Below, one piece after another: positions 8,164 through 16,902 of a stretch of 64,000 bases of DNA. The notes under the pieces are model-generated. The model had not been told where the DNA came from and made no database searches. It saw nothing but the letters and a program-made list of their open reading frames with translations. Source of the DNA: JAPPHA01 sp965221575 (GTDB taxonomy: Bacteria > Pseudomonadota > Alphaproteobacteria > Rhodobacterales > Rhodobacteraceae); the NCBI GenBank assembly GCA_965221575.1, contig CBDCSM010000014.1, positions 124,001 to 188,000 of the forward strand. Direction: 5' to 3'. The translations under genes were made by a program, and so were the position numbers. Positions within the stretch are counted from its first letter, which is position 1. Every line of letters begins with the position of its first letter.

Positions 8164-9726
8164 ATGACTCGATTTCCCGTCGTTCTCTGCATTCTTGACG
8201 GCTGGGGCCTTCGAGACGAAACCAGTGGGAACGCGGTCCGGCTTGCCAGGACGCCGAATTACGACCTCGTCATGTCAAGATATCCGACGACCAGGCTTAC
8301 GGCCCACGGCCCGGAGGTCGGGCTACCCGACGGCCAGATCGGAAACTCGGAGGTCGGGCATCTCAATATCGGCGCCGGGCGAATCGTCGAAATGGAACTC
8401 CAGAAAATCAATCGCATCTGTTCCTCCGGAGAACTCGGCAAACAGGCGGGCATCAGGCAATTTGTCGAGGCCGTCGGGCGGTCGGGCGGAACCGCCCATG
8501 TTCTCGGCGTCCTGTCCGACGGTGGTGTTCATGCGCATGTGGATCACATGATTGCGACCGTCGAGGTCCTGTCGGAAGCCGAAATACCAACGGTTGTCCA
8601 CGCATTTACGGACGGCCGTGATGTCGCGCCGATGTCCGCCCGGAAAAGCCTGGAACGCCTTTTGGAATGCCTGTCCGGGTTGCCAGGCGGGCCGTGCCCG
8701 GACGATCTTCCGGGCAGTCCAGGAATCGCCACGATTTCCGGGCGGTATTTTGCAATGGACCGCGATCATCGATGGGAAAGGACCCGTGAAGCCTACAGGG
8801 CCATGGTCCACGGTGACGCCCCGCGTCACGATACGCCCGAATCCGTCATCGCAAGCGCCTATTCCGGCGGCGTGACCGATGAATTCATCCACCCGGCAGT
8901 TGTCGGGAACTTCGGAGGGATGGCAAGCGGCGACGGGCTTGTCTGCGTGAACTTTCGTGCTGACAGGGTGAGACAGCTGCTGGCATCGATAGGTGCGCGT
9001 TCCTTCGACCATTTCGAAACCGGAACCCGGCCCGAGCTCTCGGCCATGACCGGTTTCGTTTCCTATTCGGATGCCCACGACGAATTCATGGACAGTGTTT
9101 TCGAGAAGGACCCTTTGCCCGGGACCTTGGGACAGCGGTTTTCCGAGGCCGGGCTCAGGCAGGTCCGCATCGCGGAGACCGAAAAATATCCGCACGTGAC
9201 CTACTTCCTGAACGGTGGCGAAGAGACCCCCTTTCCCGGGGAGGACAGGCGGTTGATCCCGAGTCCGCGGGTTCCCACCTACGATTTGCAGCCTGAAATG
9301 TCGGCCAGGGAGGTAACCGCTGCGGTCGTCGACGCACTCTCGGCCCGCAATCATGAATTCCTGGTCGTCAACTATGCCAATCCGGACATGGTCGGACATA
9401 CCGGGAACCTCGATGCGGCCGTCCGGGCCTGCGCCGCGGTCGACAGTGGACTCGGTGACGTCGTCCGTGCGCTCGCCGAATCCGGGGGCGTGATGATTCT
9501 GACCGCGGATCACGGGAACTGCGAGGTCATGATCGATCCGGTGACCGGAGGCCCCCACACGGCTCACACGACCAATCCCGTGCCCCTGGCCGTCATCGGA
9601 AGTCGATCCGGCATCGAACTCAGGTGCCGGGGTCGCCTCGCCGACGTCGCGCCAACGCTGCTTGAGCTTGGAGGGTTGGAGCCGGCAGCAGGAATGACCG
9701 GGCAGTCCCTGCTCAACCGGACATGA
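8164..9726 (+). CDS. gpmI: 2,3-bisphosphoglycerate-independent phosphoglycerate mutase
   Basis: This manganese-dependent glycolytic enzyme interconverts 3- and 2-phosphoglycerate through a phosphoserine intermediate. The 520-residue protein starts CILDGWGLRDE, with a metal-ligand aspartate at 12. Ser62 in GNSEVGHLNIGAG is the phosphorylated residue. Further motifs are FTDGRDVAP, RADRVRQ and LTADHGNCEVM (C-terminal metal site). It lies 43 bases after rlmH. In many alphaproteobacteria an envC-type murein hydrolase activator gene follows gpmI; here it is missing. Confidence 0.96.
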   Translation: MTRFPVVLCILDGWGLRDETSGNAVRLARTPNYDLVMSRYPTTRLTAHGPEVGLPDGQIGNSEVGHLNIGAGRIVEMELQKINRICSSGELGKQAGIRQFVEAVGRSGGTAHVLGVLSDGGVHAHVDHMIATVEVLSEAEIPTVVHAFTDGRDVAPMSARKSLERLLECLSGLPGGPCPDDLPGSPGIATISGRYFAMDRDHRWERTREAYRAMVHGDAPRHDTPESVIASAYSGGVTDEFIHPAVVGNFGGMASGDGLVCVNFRADRVRQLLASIGARSFDHFETGTRPELSAMTGFVSYSDAHDEFMDSVFEKDPLPGTLGQRFSEAGLRQVRIAETEKYPHVTYFLNGGEETPFPGEDRRLIPSPRVPTYDLQPEMSAREVTAAVVDALSARNHEFLVVNYANPDMVGHTGNLDAAVRACAAVDSGLGDVVRALAESGGVMILTADHGNCEVMIDPVTGGPHTAHTTNPVPLAVIGSRSGIELRCRGRLADVAPTLLELGGLEPAAGMTGQSLLNRT

Positions 9727-9979
9727 CAGGCGGGAACCTGGTGCACGTGGCGTACGGCCCCCTGCCAAATTGCATCGCGGGCGGAAACAGTTCACGCCAT
9801 GATCATCTGCGTATCAAAATTTGCTGAACCGGGCGCTGTCGCGCCGGATAACCCTTGGCAAATCCTTTCCGAAGTTGCATGACAGGCGCGCATATCCTTG
9901 GATTTCGGCGCCTCGATCAAAGCGATTCCGCCCATGTCGCCTGATTGTGCGTCCGGCATCAATGGGTCTTTCGTAACAT

Positions 9980-11320
9980 ATGGAAAATGAGATGAAGAAT
10001 CGGCCTTTAATGTTTGCTCGACTTAGCCTCGTGGGGATTGCCATCTCGTTGTGTCTGGCAGGTCAGGGCCATGCGCAGGAGAACGAGCTTTCCGAAACAA
10101 CCTATGAGCAACTCGACCTCTTTGGCGAAGTCTTCGAAACCGTTCGTTCGCAGTATGTCGAAGAAGTCGATGACACGGAACTGATCAGGAGCGCCATCGA
10201 CGGAATGTTGACGGCGCTGGACCCGCATTCTGGATACATGCCGCCAAAGGACTTCGAGAAAATGCAGGTCCAGTCCAAGGGCGAATTCGGCGGGGTCGGA
10301 ATCGAGATCACCCAGGAAAACGGGATCCTGAAGGTCGTTTCGCCGATCGACGGAACCCCCGCAGCGGAAGCCGGGATCGAAGCGGGCGATCTGATCATCT
10401 TCGTGGATGGGAAACAGACCTATGGCCTCACCCTGAATGAAATCGTCGAAAACCTTCGCGGGCCCGTCGGCAAGGAAGTCATCGTGACCATCAGCCGCGA
10501 AGGGGAGGAGAATCCGTTTGACGTCACGATCATTCGCGACATCATCAAGATCCGGGCAGTCCGATCACGCGTCGTGGGCAATTCCGCCATTCTGCGGGTA
10601 TCATCCTTTACCGAGCAGACGTACGACAATCTCGAGGAAGAAATCAAAAAAACGACGGAGGACATTGGCGGAATCGATGCAGTCGAAGGATTCGTCATTG
10701 ACCTCCGCAACAATCCCGGTGGCCTGCTCGACCAGGCGATCAAGGTGTCGGATGCCTTCCTGGAACAGGGCGAAATCGTCTCCACGCGTGGACGCCGTCC
10801 CAATGTCGCCAGTCGTTACAACGCCAATCCCGGCGACCTGGCCCAGGGCAAGCCCCTCGTCATTCTCATTAACCGCGGTTCCGCCTCGGCGTCGGAAATC
10901 GTCGCGGGCGCCCTGCAGGACCATCGCCGCGCCGTCCTTGTCGGGACCAAGAGTTTCGGAAAGGGTTCGGTTCAGTCGATTCTCCCGCTCGATGACGACG
11001 GTGCCGTTCGCCTGACGATCTCGCGCTACTACACACCGTCCGGCCGTTCCATCCAGGCGCTCGGGATCTATCCCGATGTCTACGTGGAACCGGAGCCTCC
11101 AGTCGAACAACCCGAGGAAGAGGAGGACAGCCGTTTCACGCGGTTCGAGTCCGACCTTCGGGGGGCACTGTCAAACGAAGACGTGGAAGACGAAGCCATG
11201 GAGGACCTGGAGAGCGAGACCGCCCGCCAGCAGGAAATGGAAGAAATCCGAAACCAGGACAATCAACTCGCCTATGCGCTCGACATCCTGCACGGATTGT
11301 CGGTCATCTCGAACGACTGA
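9980..11320 (+). CDS. ctpA: Carboxyl-terminal processing protease, S41 family
   Basis: This 446-residue periplasmic protease cleaves exposed C-termini, including those of cell-wall hydrolases in other proteobacteria. In order it has a signal sequence (about 1-32, ending AGQGHAQ), a helical region with YMPPKDFEKM, a PDZ domain (about 95-175, with GVGIEI and AGIEAGDLI) and the S41 catalytic core. The Ser-Lys dyad is Ser303 in GSASASEIVAG and Lys328 in FGKGSVQ; the 25-residue spacing is canonical. The C-terminal tail is rich in Glu. About 250 bases separate it from gpmI, and rppH follows after 44 bases. A second start at codon 5 (MKNRPLMF) is possible. Confidence 0.93.
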   Translation: MENEMKNRPLMFARLSLVGIAISLCLAGQGHAQENELSETTYEQLDLFGEVFETVRSQYVEEVDDTELIRSAIDGMLTALDPHSGYMPPKDFEKMQVQSKGEFGGVGIEITQENGILKVVSPIDGTPAAEAGIEAGDLIIFVDGKQTYGLTLNEIVENLRGPVGKEVIVTISREGEENPFDVTIIRDIIKIRAVRSRVVGNSAILRVSSFTEQTYDNLEEEIKKTTEDIGGIDAVEGFVIDLRNNPGGLLDQAIKVSDAFLEQGEIVSTRGRRPNVASRYNANPGDLAQGKPLVILINRGSASASEIVAGALQDHRRAVLVGTKSFGKGSVQSILPLDDDGAVRLTISRYYTPSGRSIQALGIYPDVYVEPEPPVEQPEEEEDSRFTRFESDLRGALSNEDVEDEAMEDLESETARQQEMEEIRNQDNQLAYALDILHGLSVISND

Positions 11321-11364
11321 TCGTCCGCTCCCGGCCAGGAAAGACGTGAACGGGCGATGACTCC

Positions 11365-11889
11365 GTGATCGACCGGTCGTTCCACCATCTTCCTTACCGG
11401 CCCTGTGTCGGCATCATGCTTGTCAACCCTTCGTACCTAGTCTTCGCCGGCCAGCGGATCGATGGCCCTTCCGACGCATGGCAGATGCCCCAGGGAGGAA
11501 TTGATCCCGGTGAAACGCACGAGGGAGCTGCGCTCAGGGAGCTCCATGAAGAGACGGGGATCCCTCCCGAAGCGGTCGAGGTCCTGACCGAGGCCCGGGA
11601 ACTGGTGGCCTACGACCTGCCGCCCGAAATGATCGGCAGCTTGTGGGGCGGGCGGTTCCGGGGGCAGCTGCAATCCTGGTATCTCATGCGGTTCCTGGGT
11701 GACGATGCCATGGTGGACATCGCCACCGAAGAACCCGAATTCAACCGGTGGGCCTGGCTTCCGGTATCGGAACTCGTCGGAAGGATCGTACCGTTCAAGC
11801 GGGATGCCTACGCACGCGTGATCGAGGAATTCGGAGACTATTTTCCGGGGGACGCGGCACCGACACGATCCGGTCCGTCGCAGGCCTGA
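11365..11889 (+). CDS. rppH: RNA pyrophosphohydrolase (Nudix)
   Basis: RppH removes pyrophosphate from the 5' end of mRNA, opening it to RNase E; relatives act on dinucleoside polyphosphates. The 174-residue protein has a full Nudix box, GGIDPGETHEGAALRELHEE then TGI (about 44-66), and the RppH-type W-QMPQG lead-in and SWYLMRF segment. It starts at GTG 11365, the only start that keeps the family N-terminus (YRPCVGIML). The proline- and serine-rich tail is short. It closes the plus-strand block after ctpA. Confidence 0.92.
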   Translation: MIDRSFHHLPYRPCVGIMLVNPSYLVFAGQRIDGPSDAWQMPQGGIDPGETHEGAALRELHEETGIPPEAVEVLTEARELVAYDLPPEMIGSLWGGRFRGQLQSWYLMRFLGDDAMVDIATEEPEFNRWAWLPVSELVGRIVPFKRDAYARVIEEFGDYFPGDAAPTRSGPSQA

Positions 11890-11964
11890 CCGGCTGAACC
11901 TGCGCCTTTGCTGCTGGAGGCAACCCGCAGGAACCCGTGGGTCGCAGTGAACGATCGCCGAGCA

Positions 11965-12270
11965 CTATCCGCAAGCGACCCTTGTGACCGTTCGATCTTC
12001 GGAAATCGAGATGTTCAACCTGGTCGGCACGTAATCGGTTGTCGCAACCGTATCGGTGCGCAGGACGCGGTGTCCCTCAGGAAGGTGCACGAACTCGAGC
12101 ATCGCATCCGTCATGCCGATCAGTTCCCGGTAGGTTTCGAGATCGCAGGCAGGATCATCCGGATCAGGGACAGGTTCCGCCGGCGGCTGGACTTCCTGGC
12201 ATCCCGAAACGGCCAGGCACGCGCAGGTCAACGCTAAGATGAAACTGTACGCCGGATCGCGTCTCGCCAT
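11965..12270 (-). CDS. Small lipoprotein, peptidase inhibitor I78-like
   Basis: This is a 101-residue predicted lipoprotein: a hydrophobic leader (FILALTCACLAV) ends in the lipobox VSGC with Cys24. The mature part, after a proline/aspartate-rich linker, reads CDLETYRELIG, then VLRTDTVATTDYVPTRLNI and ends in TRVACG. That order matches the I78 family of small serine-protease inhibitors, including the two conserved cysteines. The target is unknown. Its first 37 bases overlap the 3' end of glpK in another frame, so it is probably expressed from the glpK transcript. Confidence 0.75.
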   Translation of the reverse strand: MARRDPAYSFILALTCACLAVSGCQEVQPPAEPVPDPDDPACDLETYRELIGMTDAMLEFVHLPEGHRVLRTDTVATTDYVPTRLNISISEDRTVTRVACG

Positions 12271-13724
12271 CTGTCGTACGCCTTGTTCCTGCTGGATTCG
12301 GACAATTCCGGCTCGAAACGCCGGTCAAGCGACCAACTGTTCGAGAACGACTGCGGGCCACCATATAACCCGGCATGCCATCCTGCAAGCCAGGCTGCTC
12401 CCAGGGCTGTTGTCTCGGTGATCCTCGGCCGGTCGACGGGCGCACCCAACTGGTCGGCCAGTGCCTGCATGACCCAGTCATTTCCTGTCATGCCGCCGTC
12501 GACCCTGAGGATCGTGCCCTGCGACCGCGAGTCCCGACCGGACCAATCCGACTTCATTGCCTCGAGAAGATCCCGTGTCTGGAAGGCCACGCTTTCGAGC
12601 GCGGCCTTCGCGATTTCCGCCGGCCCTGTGTTGCGGGTCAGGCCGAAGATGCTGCCTCGGCAGTCGGGATCCCAATACGGCGCGCCCATGCCGGTGAACG
12701 CGGGAACCAGTGTCACGTCCTGTGCCGGATCGGCCACCTCGGCCATTTCCCCGGTTTCTGCAGCCGATTCGATGATTCCGAGGCCGTCCCGAAGCCACTG
12801 GACAACGGCGCCGGCAATGAAGATCGACCCTTCGAGCGCATAGGTGACCTCGCCTCCGAAGCGGAAGGCGATCGTCGTCAACAACCTGTTGTGGGAGTGA
12901 ACGGCATCCTGACCGGTGTTCAGAAGGGCGAAACAGCCGGTGCCGTAGGTCGATTTCAACATCCCCGGCTCGAAGCAGGCCTGCCCGATCGTCGCTGCCT
13001 GCTGGTCTCCGGCAACACCGGCGATCGGAATCTCCTGGCCGAAAAATTCGGCCGAGCAAATGCCGTAATCGGCAGAACAGTCCCTGACCTCGGGCAGCAT
13101 GGCCGCGGGAATGCCGAGCATGTCCAGCATGCCGGCGTCCCAGGAACCTTCCCGAATGTTGAACAAAAGCGTTCGCGCCGCGTTGGTCGCATCGGTCGCG
13201 TGCATGGCGCCTTTCGTCAGGCGCCAGATCAGGAAACTGTCGATGGTACCGAACAGCAATTCACCCGCTTTGGCCCGGCCGTGAAGCGAAGAATCCGACT
13301 CCAGCAGCCACTTGAGCTTGGTTCCCGAGAAGTACGGATCAAGCAGGAGTCCGGTCCGTGCCGTGACTTCCGGCTCATTCCCATCCGCCTTGAGACGGGC
13401 ACAGAGTTCAGAGGTCCTGCGGTCCTGCCAGACGATGGCGTTCCCGACCGCTTCGCCCGTGACCTTGTCCCAGACGACCACCGTTTCTCGCTGATTGGTG
13501 ATTCCGATTGCCGAGATCCTGGCGTCACCCGCCTTGGATATCGCCTCGCGGCACGTCTCGACGACACTCGTCCAGATTGTTTCGGGATCGTGTTCAACCC
13601 ACCCGGAGGCAGGAAAGATCTGTGGAAACTCTTTCTGGGAAACGGCCACCGGCTTCAGGGACCGGTCGAAGACAATCGCCCTGCTCGAAGTCGTTCCCTG
13701 ATCTATCGCGAGAATATGTGTCAT
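12234..13724 (-). CDS. glpK: Glycerol kinase
   Basis: GlpK phosphorylates glycerol to sn-glycerol 3-phosphate in the cytoplasm. The 496-residue FGGY kinase begins MTHILAIDQGTTSSRAIVF, with the ATP phosphate-binding loop DQGTTSS. It carries SGWVEHDPETIW, then ITNQRET, the GVAGDQQAA motif, YGTGCF and the C-terminal RVDGGMTGNDW. The start follows the family N-terminus; an upstream ATG (13781) would add 19 unrelated residues. No glycerol facilitator or glp regulator is adjacent. The I78-like lipoprotein follows it with overlap. Confidence 0.95.
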   Translation of the reverse strand: MTHILAIDQGTTSSRAIVFDRSLKPVAVSQKEFPQIFPASGWVEHDPETIWTSVVETCREAISKAGDARISAIGITNQRETVVVWDKVTGEAVGNAIVWQDRRTSELCARLKADGNEPEVTARTGLLLDPYFSGTKLKWLLESDSSLHGRAKAGELLFGTIDSFLIWRLTKGAMHATDATNAARTLLFNIREGSWDAGMLDMLGIPAAMLPEVRDCSADYGICSAEFFGQEIPIAGVAGDQQAATIGQACFEPGMLKSTYGTGCFALLNTGQDAVHSHNRLLTTIAFRFGGEVTYALEGSIFIAGAVVQWLRDGLGIIESAAETGEMAEVADPAQDVTLVPAFTGMGAPYWDPDCRGSIFGLTRNTGPAEIAKAALESVAFQTRDLLEAMKSDWSGRDSRSQGTILRVDGGMTGNDWVMQALADQLGAPVDRPRITETTALGAAWLAGWHAGLYGGPQSFSNSWSLDRRFEPELSESSRNKAYDRWRDAIRRTVSS

Positions 13725-14365
13725 GAAACTGCCTTCATGGACCGCAGGAGAACACGTGACTGCCTCACGGCCGGTTTCCACCGTCCATATCTAAAGTCCC
13801 GGCATGGCTGCCGGCTGGTGCGCGTGACTGGCGCGTGAACCGGAAATCCTGTCCTTCTTGATGTGCTGCCATTGTCCCTGCCACCACATGGCACCCTTGG
13901 CAATGGAGCCGTCGTCTTGGCGGTCAGAACATTTCAATCTCAACAGAGAACGCACCCCACAAAGATTTTTCCGGCACCCTTTCGACTTCACAGGCATCGA
14001 GGCCATGAAAACCGGCCAGTCTGAAGACGAGATTAGGGCATTGACCCGGAAGTGCAAGGACCGGCCGAAGCATGCTTCTGCATTGGCGGCCCGAAGTTTC
14101 CCCGTGCATTTCGAGATCCTGGTTCCATCATCGGACCCGTGGCTGAGAGGCGGAATTTTCGGGAATTGATCCACGGGTTCGGTCGTCGCCATGTCCACGT
14201 CACCGTTACATGTTGCGGACACCGTACCCTCCGCATGGCCTCGCCATGCCACACGTTCCCCATGGGTCCGGTACGCCGCACGCAGCCCGGCGTACCCCGG
14301 TTCAATCCGGTTGATGACGTGCGCGAAACGTTACTGAACCGGAAAATCCAGAGCCTCCTTGACAA
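13725..14365. other. Intergenic stretch upstream of glpK
   Basis: About 640 bases between glpK and the 3' end of the biosynthetic block. Frames of 60-153 codons exist on both strands; a minus-strand one (13791-14252) has fairly natural-looking residues, but I recognise no family and it has no good start signal. It must hold the glpK promoter and any terminator for the reductase-sulfotransferase gene, but neither is obvious by eye. Confidence 0.45.
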
Positions 14366-16894
14366 CTACATGCGAATTCCGCGGCCTGCCGCAAACTCCA
14401 GGTAAGGTTCGAATGCACTGGAGACCTCGCCTCGCCTGAGTCCATAGTCGTCCAGAGCGTAGCTGTGCCGATGCTCCTTGCGCCGCCGCTCTTCCTGTTG
14501 TTGCAGCCACGAGTTCATCTCGTCGGCGGCCGACGGGTCCAACTCCCAGCCGAACCGGCCATAGGCCTTACGAATGACCGCCATGGGGTCGTGGATCAAA
14601 TCCTCATACGCCAGGTCGAACCAACGGTGTTCCAGGTCAGGATTCTCAAGGCGAAACCTGGCCGCGTCATTCAGCATCCTGCTCATGAATTCCAGTTGTT
14701 CGGCACCGGTCTCATGTGCGGGGAGCGGTTCGACGATAACAGAGCGCGCCCGTTCCACCAGGCTGCACCACGATGCCAGCGCCACGGTGGGATCCCTGTG
14801 GGTCTGGATGAACAACGCGTCGGGATAATTCGCCATCAAGGCCTTCATTTCCTTGAGGTGAAACGGCATCTTCAGCAGCCACTGTCCCTCGTGCCCGGGT
14901 TGAGCCAGCCGGCGCTGCCACGTGTATTGCTGCAGCATCCGGCGGTGGAAGGAATAGGCTTCGCCAAGACCGCTCTTGGAAAGCCAGCTGGCGAAGCCGG
15001 GCACGCGAAACTGCGAGGCATAGGTCCAGCTCTTGAAGCAGAATTTGAAGATCGGGAAATCTTCTTCCGGCTCGTCGAGTTCGACTGGGTGAATATCTTT
15101 CAACGCATCGAAGACTTCTATGGAGCTAGACGCTTCCTCCGCCTGTGACCACCGGAGATCTTCGGACGTTCCCGCGACAGTGTCGTAACGACCCGAGGAC
15201 AGGACTGGTTTGATCAGTTCGAATAACCGGAGCGCCCAGAACCTCCGGTCTTGCGCCATCAGGCGGTGCAGCAAGGTCGTGCCGCTTCGGTTGATCCCGA
15301 CGATGAACACGGGCCTGACGATCTCCTCGTCCTCGATCTCCGCGTACCGCCGCCGCTCGCCGGCCACTTCCGCATGCTGACGCAGGAAACGACTCAGTTC
15401 GAACACGACCTTGCCGAGCCTGTCCTCGACGAGCCCCGACTCCGGCTTTTTCAGTTCGCCCACCAGTCTTCGCAGCGACTGGCGCATCCAGTTCGGATAG
15501 GCCAGATCGAACTCGACGCCAAACTCCTTGGCAAAATACGCGGCCCTGTTCATCAGGCAGTCGTAGTCCAGACGGCTTAGAGGAATCGTGTATGGCCAAT
15601 CCTGACGGTTGCGCTGGACCCAGTCGTGAGTGCGTCTGAGTTTGGTGAAGGTTCCCGGCCACTTGATCGGAAGCGGGCAGTCTTCGCGAATGGCACGGTC
15701 ATCGATCGGCAAGCGATCACGCGGTTTGTCACTGCTGAACCAGTATCGCTCGAACTGATCGAGCACTGACCAGCGGCCATGTAATGGAGAAGCCTCGCCC
15801 CGAGCCTGGCACATGCGTTTGAACGAATGGTAAGGCACTCTTGGCCAATAGAATCCGAAGTCGGCAGGTTCCAGGTCGTACGGATCCAGTTGCGGGTTGC
15901 AACAGTGATAGATTCCGAAACGCCTGTCCGGATTCAGGGAAATGGCCACGCAGATCCGGCTCAGCGTATCGACGGCCTCGTTGCTGCTTCGAAACGTGAA
16001 CCCGTTCGGCACGACTTCGCACTCGGCAATCGCGGCGAATATCCTGACGGCAAGATCTTCCGGGGGGCTGAAACCCGAACTGGATTGATTGGTTTGCGGC
16101 AGGCGAAAGATAACCAGCGGCATGCCGACGTGCCGCGCGAAGATCAGCCCCTGTTCGGATGTCAACTTGCTCCACGGATAACCAAGCATGCCGATCGGAA
16201 ACTTCACCTTCATTTTGGCCAGGTCCGGCTGCATTCCGTCGAAAATGCGTTCGCCCGTGAATTCGTTTGCGAAGCCGTAGAAGTATTGGGGGAACACGCC
16301 CAGCGTGGACGCAAAGAACAGATGCTTGAATCTGTTGCTCAGGCAAAGTTCGAGCACGTTGCGAACGCCGAAGGTGTTGAGCTTGCGTATGTCTTGGTAT
16401 GATGCCTGGACGCTGATGTCGGCCGCCAGGTGATAGACGGCATCGATGCGTCGGCACAGGTCGGCAAAGTGCCCGGCGGGCAGGCCGAACCTGGCTCTGG
16501 AGACGTCGCCTACCACGACGACGATTCGCGACGTGAAGGAGTCGTCCCAGATTTCCGCCTGCCGCAGGGCGGCGCGAATGCGTTCAAGTCCGTGGGCGAC
16601 ATCATTGGCGCGGACAACGCAGTGCACCCTCAGCCCCGGATTCTGCTGCAGCAGTTCACGCAGGAAAAAACGGCCAATGAACCCGGTCGCCCCGGTCAGC
16701 AGGACCTCACGGAAAGCGTCGGGAAACACGGGACCTGCCAGCGAGCCGCGGTCAATGCATTCGCGAATGAATCTTCGTAGTGATTCCACATCCTTGCGGC
16801 ATTCCGGCGGCAACGATCCGGAAAGGACAGGCATTGACCGACGGCTGTCCAGTTCATCGGCGACAAACCCGGTCTCTGGAATTCCGAGCGACAT
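14366..16894 (-). CDS. Thioester reductase-like / sulfotransferase fusion protein
   Basis: This 842-residue protein has two enzymes in one chain. Residues about 60-420 are an extended short-chain dehydrogenase of the thioester-reductase type: LLTGATGFIGRFFLREL (66-81) binds NAD(P)H and Tyr239/Lys243 form the YxxxK pair. Residues about 525-800 are a sulfotransferase: the PAPS 5'-phosphosulfate loop GINRSGTTLLHRL (533-545) and the later IQTHRDPTVALASW motif that contacts the 3'-phosphate. The linker is about 100 residues. It is the last gene of the PKS block, eight bases after the radical SAM gene. The PKS lacks a thioesterase, so I infer that this protein releases the chain reductively and sulfates an alcohol. 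The reductase half could instead be an epimerase-like SDR. Confidence 0.8.
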   Translation of the reverse strand: MSLGIPETGFVADELDSRRSMPVLSGSLPPECRKDVESLRRFIRECIDRGSLAGPVFPDAFREVLLTGATGFIGRFFLRELLQQNPGLRVHCVVRANDVAHGLERIRAALRQAEIWDDSFTSRIVVVVGDVSRARFGLPAGHFADLCRRIDAVYHLAADISVQASYQDIRKLNTFGVRNVLELCLSNRFKHLFFASTLGVFPQYFYGFANEFTGERIFDGMQPDLAKMKVKFPIGMLGYPWSKLTSEQGLIFARHVGMPLVIFRLPQTNQSSSGFSPPEDLAVRIFAAIAECEVVPNGFTFRSSNEAVDTLSRICVAISLNPDRRFGIYHCCNPQLDPYDLEPADFGFYWPRVPYHSFKRMCQARGEASPLHGRWSVLDQFERYWFSSDKPRDRLPIDDRAIREDCPLPIKWPGTFTKLRRTHDWVQRNRQDWPYTIPLSRLDYDCLMNRAAYFAKEFGVEFDLAYPNWMRQSLRRLVGELKKPESGLVEDRLGKVVFELSRFLRQHAEVAGERRRYAEIEDEEIVRPVFIVGINRSGTTLLHRLMAQDRRFWALRLFELIKPVLSSGRYDTVAGTSEDLRWSQAEEASSSIEVFDALKDIHPVELDEPEEDFPIFKFCFKSWTYASQFRVPGFASWLSKSGLGEAYSFHRRMLQQYTWQRRLAQPGHEGQWLLKMPFHLKEMKALMANYPDALFIQTHRDPTVALASWCSLVERARSVIVEPLPAHETGAEQLEFMSRMLNDAARFRLENPDLEHRWFDLAYEDLIHDPMAVIRKAYGRFGWELDPSAADEMNSWLQQQEERRRKEHRHSYALDDYGLRRGEVSSAFEPYLEFAAGRGIRM

Positions 16895-16902
16895 GGTTGC
16901 GG

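Noticed and set aside
8323..9795. Long minus-strand open frame (490 codons) opposite gpmI
   Set aside because: It is antisense to a clear gpmI, and its translation is rich in Arg, Pro, Gly and His with no family motif. High-G+C genes often leave the opposite strand open.
12375..13838. Long plus-strand open frame (487 codons) opposite glpK
   Set aside because: Antisense to an intact glycerol kinase; no recognisable motifs or ribosome-binding site.
14285..14320. GGTTCAATCC resembling a tRNA T-loop
   Set aside because: The flanking bases do not form a T-stem, and no acceptor or anticodon arm is nearby.
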